Shown in pieces: positions 1 through 7,549 of a DNA stretch of 28,848 nt. Location: the NCBI GenBank assembly GCA_031255615.1, contig JAIRSD010000089.1:1-28848 (forward strand), in the 5' to 3' direction. The notes beneath the pieces are model-generated. The model ran no database searches and was not told where the DNA came from. It saw only the letters and a list, made by a program, of their open reading frames with translations. The stretch is from Treponema sp. (GTDB lineage: Bacteria; Spirochaetota; Spirochaetia; Treponematales; Breznakiellaceae). Numbering within the stretch: the first letter of the stretch is position 1; each line of letters opens with the position of its first letter. The translations under genes and the position numbers were made by a program.

Positions 1-2
1 AG

Positions 3-86
3 GGGACGAGATACGAGGCGAGGCGGTTCCGGCCGGAAAAGAAGGCCGATGTGAAAGGCATGGCGGCGGAAGCGTTAAGTGCATAA
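3..86 (+). CDS. 3' end of a plus-strand gene (partial, unidentified)
   Basis: An open frame enters from the left edge and stops at TAA 84-86. Its 27 visible residues are basic and alanine-rich and end in AAEALSA. The other two plus frames either stop earlier or run on with an unlikely composition, so this is the best candidate for an incoming gene. No family can be named from so short a fragment. It may be chance, and the next 686 bases are repeat-rich intergenic DNA. Confidence 0.3.
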   Translation, partial: GTRYEARRFRPEKKADVKGMAAEALSA

Positions 87-149
87 GGGGGCCGGGAGCT
101 GCCAGGGGAAAGTCTGAAACAAAACCAGACAATTCCTGACACAAAACAT

Positions 150-263
150 AGGAGGCGAAGAAGGCGCACGAAAGGCGGGGATTGAAGGCGCCTATTCATT
201 CCTTCGTGTTCCTTGGTGCCCCTTCGTGGTCAACATTCCTGTTCCCGGTTCTTTCGTTTATCT
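150..263. repeat. CACGAAGG-type intergenic repeat, copy 1
   Basis: This is the first of two related tracts in the left intergenic region. The core at 188-213 is identical over 26 bases to 380-405, and the flanks match with small changes: an upstream GCACGAA/GGCGGG segment and downstream TGGTCAAC and TTCCCGGT segments. Between core and TGGTCAAC this copy has 13 bases (214-226). It has no coding potential that I would support. Confidence 0.75.
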
Positions 264-339
264 GGTAAGTTTAGTGTAAGCAAGGTATTATTAAGCTGCT
301 TGGCCCAAAAGATCAGATATACGGACGGAAGAAATCTGC

Positions 340-457
340 CACCAAGGCGAGGAAAACGCACGAAGGCGGGAGACAAGAAGCGCCTATTCATTCCTTCGTG
401 TTCCTGGCGAGCCGCAGCTCGCCTTGGTGGTCAACGTTCTTATTCCCGGTTTTTAAC
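340..457. repeat. CACGAAGG-type intergenic repeat, copy 2, carrying an inserted hairpin
   Basis: This is the second copy of the repeat at 150-263. The core at 380-405 is identical to copy 1, and TGGTCAAC recurs at 428-435. In place of the 13 bases of copy 1 it carries 22 bases (406-427) that include a perfect hairpin. Its arms are GGCGAGC (406-412) and GCTCGCC (417-423) around the loop cgca. The hairpin has the same style as those of the boxed elements elsewhere in the window. Confidence 0.75.
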
Positions 458-513
458 CCCAGGCCGCAGCATGAACGCCGGCGGATCCCCGGTTGTTGCG
501 GAAGACGGGATCC

Positions 514-659
514 ATGGGTTTTTGCCGGGCAAAAACCCATAACAAAAGACGGCATGGATACACGGCGAACCGCGCAAGGGATAGGAGCGGAATAAAAACC
601 CGCAGGGTTTTTGTTAGAGCGGATAGCCCGGTCCCCGGCCCGCGGCCGGGGATGCGCCC
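514..659 (-). repeat. Boxed hairpin element, copy E1
   Basis: Read on the minus strand, this is box A (652-659), hairpin, box B (621-631), hairpin, box C (571-584), distal hairpin. The A-B hairpin has arms TCCCCGGCC (632-640) and GGCCGGGGA (644-652) with loop cgc. The B-C hairpin has arms AAAAACCC (594-601) and GGGTTTTT (605-612) with loop gca. The distal hairpin has arms ATGGGTTTTTGC (514-525) and GCAAAAACCCAT (529-540) with loop cgg. The element lies between the incoming plus-strand gene and the end of mrfB. Confidence 0.85.
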
Positions 660-772
660 TAAAGAATCTCGACGGACGGCCTATGCCGTTTTTCCAAGAA
701 CCCTTCGGAAACTTCAGCTTCCGTGCAATAACCGCGTCTGATCTCAATTTCTAAAACGACGGGGCCGGAGGC

Positions 773-1975
773 TTAGGGCCGGCCCTTCTTCCGCGCCTTC
801 GCGGCCTTCCCCAGGAGCCGTTCCCGCCGGCCCGCCAGATCAAGCCGCAGTCCTTCGGGCATGTCCCGCCCCAGGGCCCGCTCCACCAGGTCCAGTGCCC
901 CCCCAATATCGCCGGTCCGCCATTCCGCCTCGACGGCCAGCTTCCGGCAGCACCGGGGATAGCCCAGGGCCGCCCCCCGTTCAAGCAGGTCCCTGGCCCG
1001 CCGAACTTCCTCCTCCCCGCGGCAGCCCCGGTCCAGGGCCCGCTGCCAGCAAAGGGCGAGCTGTTCCGGGTTTGCGGAAAACCGCGCCCCCTCCCCCAGG
1101 GGATCCGCCGCTATCCGGCAGAGGCAGGCGAGGATGGCGGCCATGCCCAAAATATCGCGGCAGTTGTGATCCCCAATGCGCAGAACCCCGGCGGGATTCC
1201 CGGTGCGCAGAAATTCGAACCACGCCTCGGGAGCGAAGGCCCCCGGCAGGTCCCCCTCCCTGCTCAACGAGAGAATTTCCGTTTCCACCGCCGCCTGGGA
1301 ACAGGAGGGCAGGACCCCCCGCCAAACCCTCCGGGCGCTGTGGAGCAGATCCAGGTGGTCAAAACCGGGGAGGCCCAGACCCAGCATCGTACAGCGGTTC
1401 CGCAGAATCGGGATGTCGAAGGTTTTGCCGTTGTAGCTGACCACCGTGGGCGGGGCCGCCGCGCCGGAATCCTCCCCCGCCCCCTTCCGGTCTTTTGCCG
1501 GATTCCCCAAGTCCCCCGCCAGGGATTCCAGGAACTCCCCCTCTCCGGGATAATCCAGCAGCAGGTACTGGACCACCCGAATCCGGCCCAAGCCCTTCCC
1601 GCCCTGTTCCAGGACCCCGACCGCCGCCAGGAACGGAAGGGTCCCGGCCCCGATGGAAAGCCCCGTTGTTTCCAGATCGAAAAAACGCAGCGATTCTGCG
1701 GGGATCCCCCCTCCCCCCGGCGCCAGGATTCCCAGGGCCGCCGGCAGGGTATGGGGCAGGGCAAGGGGGAGCCCCAGGGTCTGAGTCCGCCGCAGAACCA
1801 GGGCCCCCGATTCCGCCGGGGAAGCCGCCGGAATCCAGCCCCCCTTTTTGAAGGCGCCGGGGAGCCCGGCGGGGGCCGCCCGGGGAGCGGGAGAATTCTC
1901 TCCCTTCCCTTTCCCTGGCGTCCCGGCGGCGGGCCGCAGGCCGCGGATGCGGGATAATCGCGAACGTAGATCCAC
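773..1975 (-). CDS. mrfB: YprB/MrfB-like DEDD ribonuclease-H-fold exonuclease
   Basis: This protein belongs to the YprB (RNase_H_2) group of DEDD-type 3'-5' exonucleases. In Bacillus subtilis MrfB works with the helicase MrfA in repair of mitomycin C damage. Visible motifs are FDLETTGL (D100, E102) followed by GAGTLPFLAAVG, then SYNGKTFD (around 180-187), LDLLHSARRVW (208-218) and HNCRDIL (D274). Residues ~300-400 look like a short helical TPR-type tail. The start is GTG at 1973-1975, preceded by GGAGG at good spacing; an internal low-complexity stretch lies at ~155-175. The helicase partner is at 18658-21021 on the same strand, about 17 kb upstream in the transcription direction. The family call is firm. 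A role in interstrand crosslink repair here is inferred from the family. Confidence 0.88.
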   Translation of the reverse strand: MDLRSRLSRIRGLRPAAGTPGKGKGENSPAPRAAPAGLPGAFKKGGWIPAASPAESGALVLRRTQTLGLPLALPHTLPAALGILAPGGGGIPAESLRFFDLETTGLSIGAGTLPFLAAVGVLEQGGKGLGRIRVVQYLLLDYPGEGEFLESLAGDLGNPAKDRKGAGEDSGAAAPPTVVSYNGKTFDIPILRNRCTMLGLGLPGFDHLDLLHSARRVWRGVLPSCSQAAVETEILSLSREGDLPGAFAPEAWFEFLRTGNPAGVLRIGDHNCRDILGMAAILACLCRIAADPLGEGARFSANPEQLALCWQRALDRGCRGEEEVRRARDLLERGAALGYPRCCRKLAVEAEWRTGDIGGALDLVERALGRDMPEGLRLDLAGRRERLLGKAAKARKKGRP

Positions 1976-2008
1976 CGGCCTCCTCCGGAAAAAACTGTCC
2001 CCATATAA

Positions 2009-2039
2009 TCAGATAATCCGAATTCATATTACTATCTGA
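2009..2039. promoter_or_regulatory. AT-rich inverted repeat between mrfB and the transporter genes (operator candidate)
   Basis: TCAGATA (2009-2015) and TATCTGA (2033-2039) form a perfect 7-base inverted repeat with a 17-base centre. It lies in AT-rich DNA just upstream of mrfB and about 125 bases before the promoter of the divergent transporter operon. A protein-binding site is a guess from symmetry and location only. Confidence 0.3.
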
Positions 2040-2162
2040 ATATTATTACTATACAAGAAAGAATAGTATGTTTTACCGGCCCGCAAAATTTCAAGGGGGC
2101 CCGGCGGCGGCTTCCCAAAAAACGAAAAATTGAAAAATAGATTTTGATTATTGATTTTTGTG

Positions 2163-2191
2163 TTGACAATTCTGAAGACCAGACTTACTAT
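2163..2191 (+). promoter_or_regulatory. Sigma-70-type promoter of the transporter operon
   Basis: A perfect -35 TTGACA (2163-2168) is followed after exactly 17 bases by TACTAT (2186-2191), a 4/6 match to the -10 consensus. Transcription would begin near 2198, leaving a ~26-base leader that contains GGGAGG before the first permease ATG at 2224. The surrounding DNA is AT-rich against a GC-rich background. Confidence 0.7.
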
Positions 2192-2223
2192 AAGTAAAAT
2201 TTGGAAAGAGAACCGGGAGGACT

Positions 2224-3144
2224 ATGATGATTCATCTACCGAAATACCGATGGAAGGATTTTTCCGGGAACCGCTGGCTTTATTTTTTGCTTATTCCCGG
2301 TATCATCTATTTTGTTGTTTTCAGGTACATTCCTATCTTTGGCCTGCATATCGCCTTTATGGACTACAATCAGTACAACCCCTCGGATAGTAAATGGGTC
2401 GGTTTCGCGCAGTTCGCCAAACTGTTTTCAAGAAATTCCTTTGTCCCGGTCCTGCTCAACACCCTTAAAATCAGCACACTAAAGCTGTTTTGCGGCTTCC
2501 CTATCCCTATCATCCTCGCTTTGCTTATGAATGAAATGAAGATCCTCAATTTCAAAAAGATAGTCCAGACCCTGCTGTACCTCCCCCATTTTATCTCCTG
2601 GGTTATCATGGCCGGTATCTTGATGAACCTCCTGGATCCCTCCATCGGCCTCATCACCCAGATGTTCAGGTCCAGTTCCGGCGGGGGAAACCTGGTGATC
2701 ATGGCGGACAAAAAACTCTTCGTCCCCATGCTGATCATCTCGGACGTGTACAAGAGCATGGGCTGGGGCACGATAGTATACTTTGCCGCCATGAGCGGTA
2801 TAGACCCCCAGTACTACGAAGCGGCCGTCATGGACGGGGCGGGGAAACTCCGGCAGGCCCTGTCTATCACGGTGCCCACGATTCTCCCCACTATCATCAT
2901 TATGTTTATCCTCAGCCTGGGGAATATTCTTAACGCCGGATTTGAGCAGGTGTTCATGCTCTATTCCCCCCAGGTCTACGAGGTGGCCGACATTATCGAT
3001 ACCTATGTATACCGGATGGGTATCATCAGGAACGATTACGCCTTCAGCACCGCCGCGGGGATGTTTAAATCGGTGGTAGCCTTTATTCTCATTGTAACGG
3101 TGAACCAAATAGCCCGGGCTACCGAAAACCAGGGTATCTTTTAA
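2224..3144 (+). CDS. LplB-type sugar ABC transporter permease
   Basis: This is an inner-membrane permease of the binding-protein-dependent carbohydrate importer family (LplB/UgpA branch), likely moving an oligosaccharide or modified sugar. It has about six hydrophobic spans, starting with the one at ~18-42. The cytoplasmic EAA loop at ~199-211 (EAAVMDGAGKLRQ) is the contact site for an ATPase. At 306 residues it has the usual length. ATG at 2224 follows GGGAGG; a second ATG is the next codon. The second permease begins 20 bases after its stop, so the two are co-transcribed. No ATPase gene is present in the cluster, so a shared MsmX-like ATPase encoded elsewhere is expected. Confidence 0.93.
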   Translation: MMIHLPKYRWKDFSGNRWLYFLLIPGIIYFVVFRYIPIFGLHIAFMDYNQYNPSDSKWVGFAQFAKLFSRNSFVPVLLNTLKISTLKLFCGFPIPIILALLMNEMKILNFKKIVQTLLYLPHFISWVIMAGILMNLLDPSIGLITQMFRSSSGGGNLVIMADKKLFVPMLIISDVYKSMGWGTIVYFAAMSGIDPQYYEAAVMDGAGKLRQALSITVPTILPTIIIMFILSLGNILNAGFEQVFMLYSPQVYEVADIIDTYVYRMGIIRNDYAFSTAAGMFKSVVAFILIVTVNQIARATENQGIF

Positions 3145-3164
3145 TCTTTTAGGAGGAACCGAGA

Positions 3165-4100
3165 ATGAGTACTATGCTTGATACTTCTGCTACCCTGGCC
3201 CCCCCCCCCCGTGTTCAAATGAAGGTGGGAATATCCAAGGGAGAAAAAATATTTACCTGGTGCAATTACACTTTTTTTGTCGTCCTGTGTTTTGTTATGA
3301 CCTACCCCTTTTGGCACGTCGTTATGATGTCCCTGAGTTCTTCGGAAGCCACCCTCAAGGGGGGGCTTTTCCTTTGGCCAAAGGGTTTTAATCTGGACGT
3401 GTATGTCCAGGTCTTTAAAAACCCTCAAATCTACACCGGGTATCAAACGACCCTCATGGTTACTATTATCGGCACCCTCTTTGGGGTCCTTTTTACCGCC
3501 GCCACGGCCTACGCCCTGTCAAAAAAGTACCTGCCCTTTAGCTCCCTGCTTATGCTGCTGGTCCTCTTTACCATGATTTTTAACGGCGGCATGATTCCCA
3601 ATTACCTTCTTATCAAGAATTTGGGCCTTATCAACAACCGGCTGGCCCTTATCCTGCCGGGCCTGATAAACGCCTATAATGTTATCATTATGAAGACCTT
3701 TTTCATGTCCCTCCCCTCCAGTCTGGAGGAATCGGCGAAAATTGACGGGGCCAACGACGCATACATCTTCGTTTCCATTGTTATTCCCCTTTCAAAGGCG
3801 GTGCTGGCCACCATCGCCCTTTTCATGGCGGTAGGCTATTGGAACGACTTCTTTAGTACGGTCTTGTATATCAACGTCGGCGACAAGTGGTCCATGCAGG
3901 CGGTTCTTCGTTTCATGATCACCAACACCGCCGCCGCCTTCGCCCGGGCGGGCGTATCGGTCCAGGACTACACCAACGTAACCGAGGCGACCATCAAGGC
4001 CGGTTCCATCGTGGTAGCCACGGTGCCTATCCTCATCGTGTACCCCTTCCTTCAAAAGTACTTTGTCAAGGGCGTCATGCTGGGCAGCGTTAAAGGCTGA
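3165..4100 (+). CDS. YtcP/AraQ-type sugar ABC transporter permease
   Basis: This is the second permease of the importer (YtcP/UgpE branch). It has six predicted spans and a typical EAA loop at ~188-202 (EESAKIDGANDAYIF), and ends in the usual family manner (PFLQKYFVKGVMLGSVKG). The ATG at 3165 follows AGGAGG. Codons 12-16 are encoded by a run of 12 C (3199-3210), giving three prolines in a non-conserved cytoplasmic N-terminus. Loss of one C would give a stop at codon 19, and gain of one C would give a stop at 3389-3391, so length change in this tract would switch the protein off. The next possible ATG (3219) has no ribosome-binding site in front of it. Confidence 0.93.
   Translation: MSTMLDTSATLAPPPRVQMKVGISKGEKIFTWCNYTFFVVLCFVMTYPFWHVVMMSLSSSEATLKGGLFLWPKGFNLDVYVQVFKNPQIYTGYQTTLMVTIIGTLFGVLFTAATAYALSKKYLPFSSLLMLLVLFTMIFNGGMIPNYLLIKNLGLINNRLALILPGLINAYNVIIMKTFFMSLPSSLEESAKIDGANDAYIFVSIVIPLSKAVLATIALFMAVGYWNDFFSTVLYINVGDKWSMQAVLRFMITNTAAAFARAGVSVQDYTNVTEATIKAGSIVVATVPILIVYPFLQKYFVKGVMLGSVKG
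3199..3210 (+). repeat. 12-base poly-C tract inside the permease gene
   Basis: Twelve consecutive C residues lie 34 bases after the ATG of the second permease gene. They cover the end of codon 12 to the first base of codon 16. Tracts of this length are prone to slipped-strand mispairing. It is the longest homopolymer I noticed in the window. Confidence 0.9.
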
Positions 4101-4153
4101 GATTCCATAGGGGGAGGTAGTCCCCTTAATGAAACATTTTCTTGGAGGAAGCT

Positions 4154-5782
4154 ATGAAGAAATTCGTTGTACTGGCGGCAGTGGTGACGTTAGTCTCTCT
4201 GCTTGTGGGCTGCGGCGGCGGCGGCTCAACGAGCAGCGGCGGGGGGGCGGCGGTAACGCGGGACCCCAATGTCAAGGTGGACATTTTTGACAAGTCCCTA
4301 CCCAAAATGAAGGTAAGAGTAGCAACCCTTACCGGGTATACCATTCCCGACAGCCGGACGGAGAAATGGCTGGAAGATCGTTACAATATCGACATAGAAA
4401 TTGTCCCCCTCCCCGGAGCGTCGGAAGCTCCCGCCAAAACATCCCTGTTGATGGCCGATGATAAGGAACGGCCCGAAGTGGTGTGGTGGAGCGGTATGGA
4501 AGCGGACTTTTCCAAATGGAAGGACGCGGGGCTCCTGGTGGATCTGACGGATTACATGGATAAATACACCGTCATGCGGGATTATTACGACGGCCAGGAC
4601 CCCAGGATTATGTTCTACGCTTCCAGTTCCGGCGGCAGGGTGTTCAGGATTCCCGGCGACGTGTCCGAACCGGGCTGTGAAACCCTGTGGATCAGGAAAG
4701 ACTGGCTGGATAAATTGGGCCTCCCCATCCCCAAGACGATGGAGGAGTACAACGCGGCCCTCTACGCATTTACCAACAACGACCCTGACGGGAACGGGAG
4801 AAAAGATACCTACGGTCTGGGAGGCCAGGGAAACGACCTGCGGTCTTTCTGGCCCTGGCAGCAGGGCGCCGGTACCGGCCGCGGAAACGTGTACTTCCAG
4901 TTCGTAAAGATGCCCGACGGGTCCTACGAATTCTCCGGCGCCACCGAGGACACGAGAAAGTGGCTCGGGCAGGTCGCCCAACTCATGAAAGACGGCGTTA
5001 TTAACCCGAATGTCGTGGTTACCACCACCAACCGGAACGAGGAAATGGCCCGGGGCGGCTTCGGTTCCATGCATGCGTGGGTAGCCTGGAACAACCCCAA
5101 CACGACCTTCGATTCCTTCTACGCCACCAATCCTGACGCGGAGTGGATCCCCATCCGGATGCCCGCAGGCGACACTCCCGGAAACGACGGCTACGGCATT
5201 GAAAACGCCGGCTTCCTGAGCGCGTGGTGCTTCTTTGGGATCACCAAAAACGCCTCCGATCCCGAACGGCTTTACGCTATTTGGGATGATATGGGCGCGC
5301 CGGAACCCTACGTGATCAAGCGCTGGGGCATTGAAGGCCAGGAATACGTTACCAACCCCGACGGTTCCCACAACCTCATCATCCGCCCGGGCAGCAACGA
5401 AGCCCTGGAAAAGCAGATCGGCATTGACCTGTTCCACGATCTTTTCGCCCGGAAAGACGAGTACAACTTCTCCAACACCCCCGAAACGGTCCAGATCTTC
5501 GCGGATCGCACCAGGGACAGCCGCGCCGCCTACGATATTGGTATTGAGAAAAAAGATCCCAACATGTACACGGCCTGGAATGAATACGGCGCCGAACTCT
5601 TGGACATTCGGAACGCCTATATTTACAACGTTATCGGCGGCACCGAATCCATCAACGACTGGGACGCGTACATTGCCCGGCTTAAGGCCAACGGCCTGGA
5701 CCAGGTTCTCGATGAATTGAAAGAACTGTATCCGAAGCAGCAGGGAGAGGAGCGGACCTACCTGAGCTCCCGTGGTTTCTAG
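4154..5782 (+). CDS. Extracellular sugar-binding lipoprotein 1 (LplA-like)
   Basis: This is a large solute-binding protein of the family 1/LplA type, anchored outside the inner membrane as the receptor for the two permeases. A signal peptide (MKKFVVLAAVV...) ends in the lipobox LVGC with lipidated Cys20, followed by a glycine/serine linker. The segment NDPDGNGRKDTYGLGG (~210-225) resembles the calcium-binding loop found in many of these proteins. I chose ATG 4154, because a TTG 12 bases upstream overlaps the ribosome-binding site GGAGGAAG. The mature protein is about 520 residues, normal for LplA. The neighbouring gene is a close paralogue. The ligand cannot be read from sequence; the cluster context suggests a sugar or small glycoside. 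Confidence 0.92.
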   Translation: MKKFVVLAAVVTLVSLLVGCGGGGSTSSGGGAAVTRDPNVKVDIFDKSLPKMKVRVATLTGYTIPDSRTEKWLEDRYNIDIEIVPLPGASEAPAKTSLLMADDKERPEVVWWSGMEADFSKWKDAGLLVDLTDYMDKYTVMRDYYDGQDPRIMFYASSSGGRVFRIPGDVSEPGCETLWIRKDWLDKLGLPIPKTMEEYNAALYAFTNNDPDGNGRKDTYGLGGQGNDLRSFWPWQQGAGTGRGNVYFQFVKMPDGSYEFSGATEDTRKWLGQVAQLMKDGVINPNVVVTTTNRNEEMARGGFGSMHAWVAWNNPNTTFDSFYATNPDAEWIPIRMPAGDTPGNDGYGIENAGFLSAWCFFGITKNASDPERLYAIWDDMGAPEPYVIKRWGIEGQEYVTNPDGSHNLIIRPGSNEALEKQIGIDLFHDLFARKDEYNFSNTPETVQIFADRTRDSRAAYDIGIEKKDPNMYTAWNEYGAELLDIRNAYIYNVIGGTESINDWDAYIARLKANGLDQVLDELKELYPKQQGEERTYLSSRGF

Positions 5783-5805
5783 TCTTATGTTGATTTGATC
5801 CCTCG

Positions 5806-5835
5806 CCCGTCCCGGACGCCCCTGTTTGGGACGGG
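5806..5835 (+). terminator. Stem-loop between the two binding-protein genes
   Basis: CCCGTCCC (5806-5813) pairs with GGGACGGG (5828-5835), an 8-bp GC-rich stem with a 14-base loop. It lies 23 bases after the stop of lipoprotein 1. There is no U-run after it, so it is more likely an attenuating or mRNA-stabilising hairpin than a full terminator. It would raise the level of the first lipoprotein message over the genes downstream. Confidence 0.4.
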
Positions 5836-5886
5836 TCAATTTAAAAACGGTTCTCCAGCGGCGTTAGGGTATACAGGAGAGAAATC

Positions 5887-7512
5887 ATGGAAAAAAGGGC
5901 TTCGATCGCGGCGGTAGTTTTGGCAGCCTTCGCGCTGCTATCGGCGTGCGGCGGGAACTCGCGGGCCTCTACCGGCGGACCGGCGGTCTCCAGCAGATCT
6001 CCAAACGAAAAAGTTGATGTCTTAAATCAACCCGAAAAGATGCGCCTTAAGGTGGTAACCCTCCAGGGTTATACCCAGAGCGACAGCCGGACGGAGAAAT
6101 ACCTTGAAGATCGGTACAACATCGACATGGAAGTAGTCGCCCTCCCTGGTTTTTCCGAGGTGGCTACAAAAGTGTCGCTTATGATGGCCGACGACAATGA
6201 ACGGCCCGATATTATTTGGTGGGACACCCGCAGAATGATTGCCGATTTTTCAAAATGGCTGGACGCGGGCTTACTGGTCGATCTAACCGACTATATCAAC
6301 AAATATACGGTTATTCGGGATTATTATGACAGCCAGGACCCCCGGATTATGTTTTACGCCCAAAGCGAAGGGGGGAAGACCTACCGCATACCCGGAGATA
6401 TTTCAGAGCCGAGCTGCGAAACCCTTTGGATAAGGAAAGACTGGCTGGATAATCTGGGCATCGAGGTTCCCAAAACCCTCGCGGAGCTGGAACAGGTGAT
6501 GTACCAGTTTACCTTTAACGATCCCGACGGGAACGGCAGGAACGACACCTACGGATTGGGGGGCGACGGCTACGAATTGCGGTCCTTCTGGCCCTGGCTC
6601 CAGGGTTCGGGGGCCAACCGGAATCACTATTATTTCGATTTTACAAAAATGCCCGACGGAACCATCGCCTACGCCGGCAGCACCGACGATATGAAACTTG
6701 CCATTGGACGGATTGCAAAATTGTACAAGGACGGGGTCATTACCCCCAACATCGTTACGGATACGAACGGGAATGAGGAAATGGCCCGGGGCGGGTTTGG
6801 GGTTATCCACCGCTGGATAGCGTGGAACAATCCTTCCGCGGTAGCGATGCGGTCCTTCTACGCAACCAACCCCGACGCCCTGTGGATCCCCTTTGATCCG
6901 GTAGCCGGCGATAACGGCAACGGCCAGGCTAATCCTGAAAAATTAAGCGCCTGGTGTTTCTTCGCTATTACCAAAAACTGCGCGGATCCTGAACGGGCAT
7001 ACGCCATCTGGGACGATATGGTAAGCCCGGATCAGTATATCATAAGAAGATTCGGGATTGAGGGCCAGGAATATGTTGCCAACCCCGACGGTTCCCATAC
7101 AATCCTTATTTCCTCCCAGGCCAATGAAAATCTGGCGAATAACCTTGGCATCAATCTATTTCAGGATCTTGTCGGGAGGAAAGACTTCTGCAATATCGGC
7201 AACACCCCCGAAACGGTGGATCTTTTCAAACGGATGTCCGAGGGCAGCCGGGATTCCTACGCTCTGGTGGTCGAAAAAAAGGACCCAAGTAAATATGTCG
7301 TATGGAATGATCTGGGAAGTGAGATTACCGACGTGCGGGACGCTTATCTGTGGTCGGTGATCTCCGGAACGGACTCTTTGGACAACTGGGACGGGTACCT
7401 GGCGAATTTAAAGGCCGCCGGCCTGGATGAAGTCTTGGAGGAAATAAACAGGCTGTACCCCGAGGAGGATCGGGAAATGCAGACCTATCTGGCCTCCCGG
7501 GCCGCCAGGTAA
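5887..7512 (+). CDS. Extracellular sugar-binding lipoprotein 2 (paralogue of 1)
   Basis: This is a second LplA-type solute-binding lipoprotein with lipobox LSAC and lipidated Cys21. It aligns along its full length with lipoprotein 1. Shared stretches include the SRTEK.LEDRYNID segment, ADFSKW.DAGLLVDLTDY, ETLWIRKDWLD, the DPDGNGRNDTYGLGG calcium-type loop, NEEMARGGFG and the EGQEYV.NPDGSH segment. It is clearly a tandem duplicate that has diverged. The start ATG at 5887 follows AGGAGAG. The two receptors probably serve the same permease pair with different ligand preferences, but that is inference. The kinase gene starts 37 bases after its stop. Confidence 0.92.
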   Translation: MEKRASIAAVVLAAFALLSACGGNSRASTGGPAVSSRSPNEKVDVLNQPEKMRLKVVTLQGYTQSDSRTEKYLEDRYNIDMEVVALPGFSEVATKVSLMMADDNERPDIIWWDTRRMIADFSKWLDAGLLVDLTDYINKYTVIRDYYDSQDPRIMFYAQSEGGKTYRIPGDISEPSCETLWIRKDWLDNLGIEVPKTLAELEQVMYQFTFNDPDGNGRNDTYGLGGDGYELRSFWPWLQGSGANRNHYYFDFTKMPDGTIAYAGSTDDMKLAIGRIAKLYKDGVITPNIVTDTNGNEEMARGGFGVIHRWIAWNNPSAVAMRSFYATNPDALWIPFDPVAGDNGNGQANPEKLSAWCFFAITKNCADPERAYAIWDDMVSPDQYIIRRFGIEGQEYVANPDGSHTILISSQANENLANNLGINLFQDLVGRKDFCNIGNTPETVDLFKRMSEGSRDSYALVVEKKDPSKYVVWNDLGSEITDVRDAYLWSVISGTDSLDNWDGYLANLKAAGLDEVLEEINRLYPEEDREMQTYLASRAAR

Positions 7513-7549
7513 AATGATGTTTCTTCATACAAAAAGGATAGCTTAGGTC

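Noticed and set aside
4142..4153. TTG start for lipoprotein 1, twelve bases upstream of the ATG
   Set aside because: The TTG overlaps the GGAGGAAG ribosome-binding site that properly serves ATG 4154.
4298..5839. Long open frame (513 codons) antisense to binding lipoprotein 1
   Set aside because: The lipoprotein reading is clearly real, with signal peptide, lipobox and paralogue. The antisense frame stays open because of GC-rich third positions, and its protein looks like no family.
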